This document shows, in pieces, positions 63,114 through 64,000 of a stretch of DNA of 64,000 nucleotides (its first letter is position 1; every line of letters starts with the position of its first letter). The stretch lies in the NCBI GenBank assembly GCA_920105625.2, contig CAKKTE020000278.1:186001-250000 (forward strand), read 5' to 3'. Below the pieces are notes generated by a model. The model was given only the letters and a program-made list of their open reading frames with translations, was not told the origin of the DNA and ran no database searches. The stretch comes from Clusia tigrina (taxonomy: Eukaryota; Arthropoda; Insecta; Diptera; Clusiidae). Made by a program: the position numbers and the translations under genes.

Positions 63114-64000
63114 TGTGGCGAGCAAAATTATTGACTAATTTTGCTCGCACAACCGCCAGCATCACTCGCGTGCGAAGAAGTTTGAGTGCGTTAACCAATC
63201 AGCTTGCGCGGTCCCATCAACGCTTAATATTAATTATTAGAATACCTTCGCACCAATAGAAACCACGGCGAAAGCGGGAGCGCATAAACACAAAATAATA
63301 AACGTAAATCACATGCAAATTGTACCAAGAACTACGCAAGCGGAATATCAACAGCAGCATTGGCAAAGCCAAGCCAGCCGCTTGCGTAAGACAAGGAAAA
63401 GGAATTGCATGTGAATTATACCAACACGAATGCGCCGACAGACTTGGCGAACTCAAGCCAGCCGTGTGTACTGATCGACAACAACAACAACACTACAAGC
63501 AAACTTCAATTAATCGTGCGTTAATTACAACAACACGACTCGGTAGAATTTACCGAGCGCGTTAGCTGGGGAAATAGAACAACAACAGCACGAGGAACGA
63601 AACAAAAAGAGAGAACGACATAACAATCGCTGTGCAGCAAGTTGCGCGGATATCACACAAAGGAGATATACACAAATAGTGTTCAAACGCTGGTGGATAA
63701 TTTAAATAATATTAACTACCAGCAGAAAGAAATCATGCGTGCAACAACAACAACAACAGGGCGTGCAACAGCAACAACGTGCCGCTGCAACTACTACGCG
63801 CTTGACAACAGCCGGACTTTTCCAGGAAACGCTGAGGGTCGCCTAAGGTCAAGAGGAAACCACCAACAATGCCTTGGCCTTAGCAACAGGAAGCGGTAGT
63901 CGAAGCCACGGCCAGCGGGACTGGAACAACAACTAGAACTTCAACAGGTGGCTATAAAAGCGCCTGCAACCGGACATACGCTCCATTTTCCTGCTAAGAC
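63114..64000 (+). repeat. LTR of an Osvaldo-like element, plus strand, cut by the window edge (copy B)
   Basis: Starts TGTGGCGAGCAAAATTATTG. It is rich in CAACAACAAC. A TATA box lies at 63953-63960. The R/U5 part, where a hairpin array would be expected from the other families, is beyond the window. Confidence 0.7.
63953..63960 (+). promoter_or_regulatory. TATA box of the plus-strand LTR
   Basis: TATAAAAG in GGCTATAAAAGCGCCTGCAA, 840 bases into the LTR, the same sequence context as in the solo LTR. Confidence 0.6.

Overview
The window looks like insect DNA, most likely a higher dipteran fly (tephritid or drosophilid type), from a heterochromatin-like, transposon-dense region. The reasons are AT-rich spacers, the element set (Ty3/Gypsy, Osvaldo/Ulysses-like, BEL/Pao, copia, LOA-type and Jockey-type LINEs, mariner) and fly-style primer-binding sites. 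I found no host protein gene, rRNA, intact tRNA gene or CRISPR. Nearly all recognisable coding sequence belongs to transposable elements, most of them broken. Family names are from motif recognition, not database search.

Layout. 1-2306: gag start, primer-binding site and 1.9-kb LTR of an Osvaldo/Ulysses-like element on the minus strand, inserted in a BEL/Pao element. 2307-9292: BEL pol 3' end, old Gypsy remnants (RT, integrase, probable LTR), BEL gag/protease and half of a BEL LTR, all minus. 9293-20115: an almost complete 10.8-kb Gypsy element on the plus strand with near-identical LTRs and 4-bp target duplication GTCT. 20116-21059: other half of the BEL LTR. 21500-25577 and 30180-30545: LOA-type LINE split by 25578-30179, a young internally deleted Osvaldo-like element (TSD CTCC). 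30726-32420: a second RNase-H LINE, minus. 32676-33466: 3' end of an Osvaldo-like element, plus. 34175-35130: Jockey RT remnant. 35717-38757: degenerate copia. 38756-41545: two dead mariners framed by (TA)n arrays. 42458-45600: second copia remnant invaded by a Jockey LINE (12-bp TSD) and a MADF-bearing inverted-repeat element. 45601-64000: a second copy of the BEL-LOA-LINE composite of 2307-33466, with an internal tandem amplification and a solo LTR.

The two composite copies (A, about 2.3-33.5 kb; B, about 45.6-63.5 kb) share junctions and even coding lesions, so they are a segmental duplication. B carries empty sites for insertions present in A, which fixes element boundaries exactly.

The most striking structure is in the Osvaldo-like LTRs. 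Three different LTRs (390-2306; 25578-26954 with its twin 28803-30179; solo 49588-50662) each carry an array of 4-6 short hairpins just downstream of the TATA box. Loop length is fixed within each family and the loop keeps a 12-nt core, CGATTANAAACC. The arms differ completely between families, and in the youngest element they covary between units, suggesting selection for a structured element in the transcribed leader. A second notable signal is a canonical -1 frameshift heptamer GGGAAAC in the gag-pol overlap of the Gypsy element.
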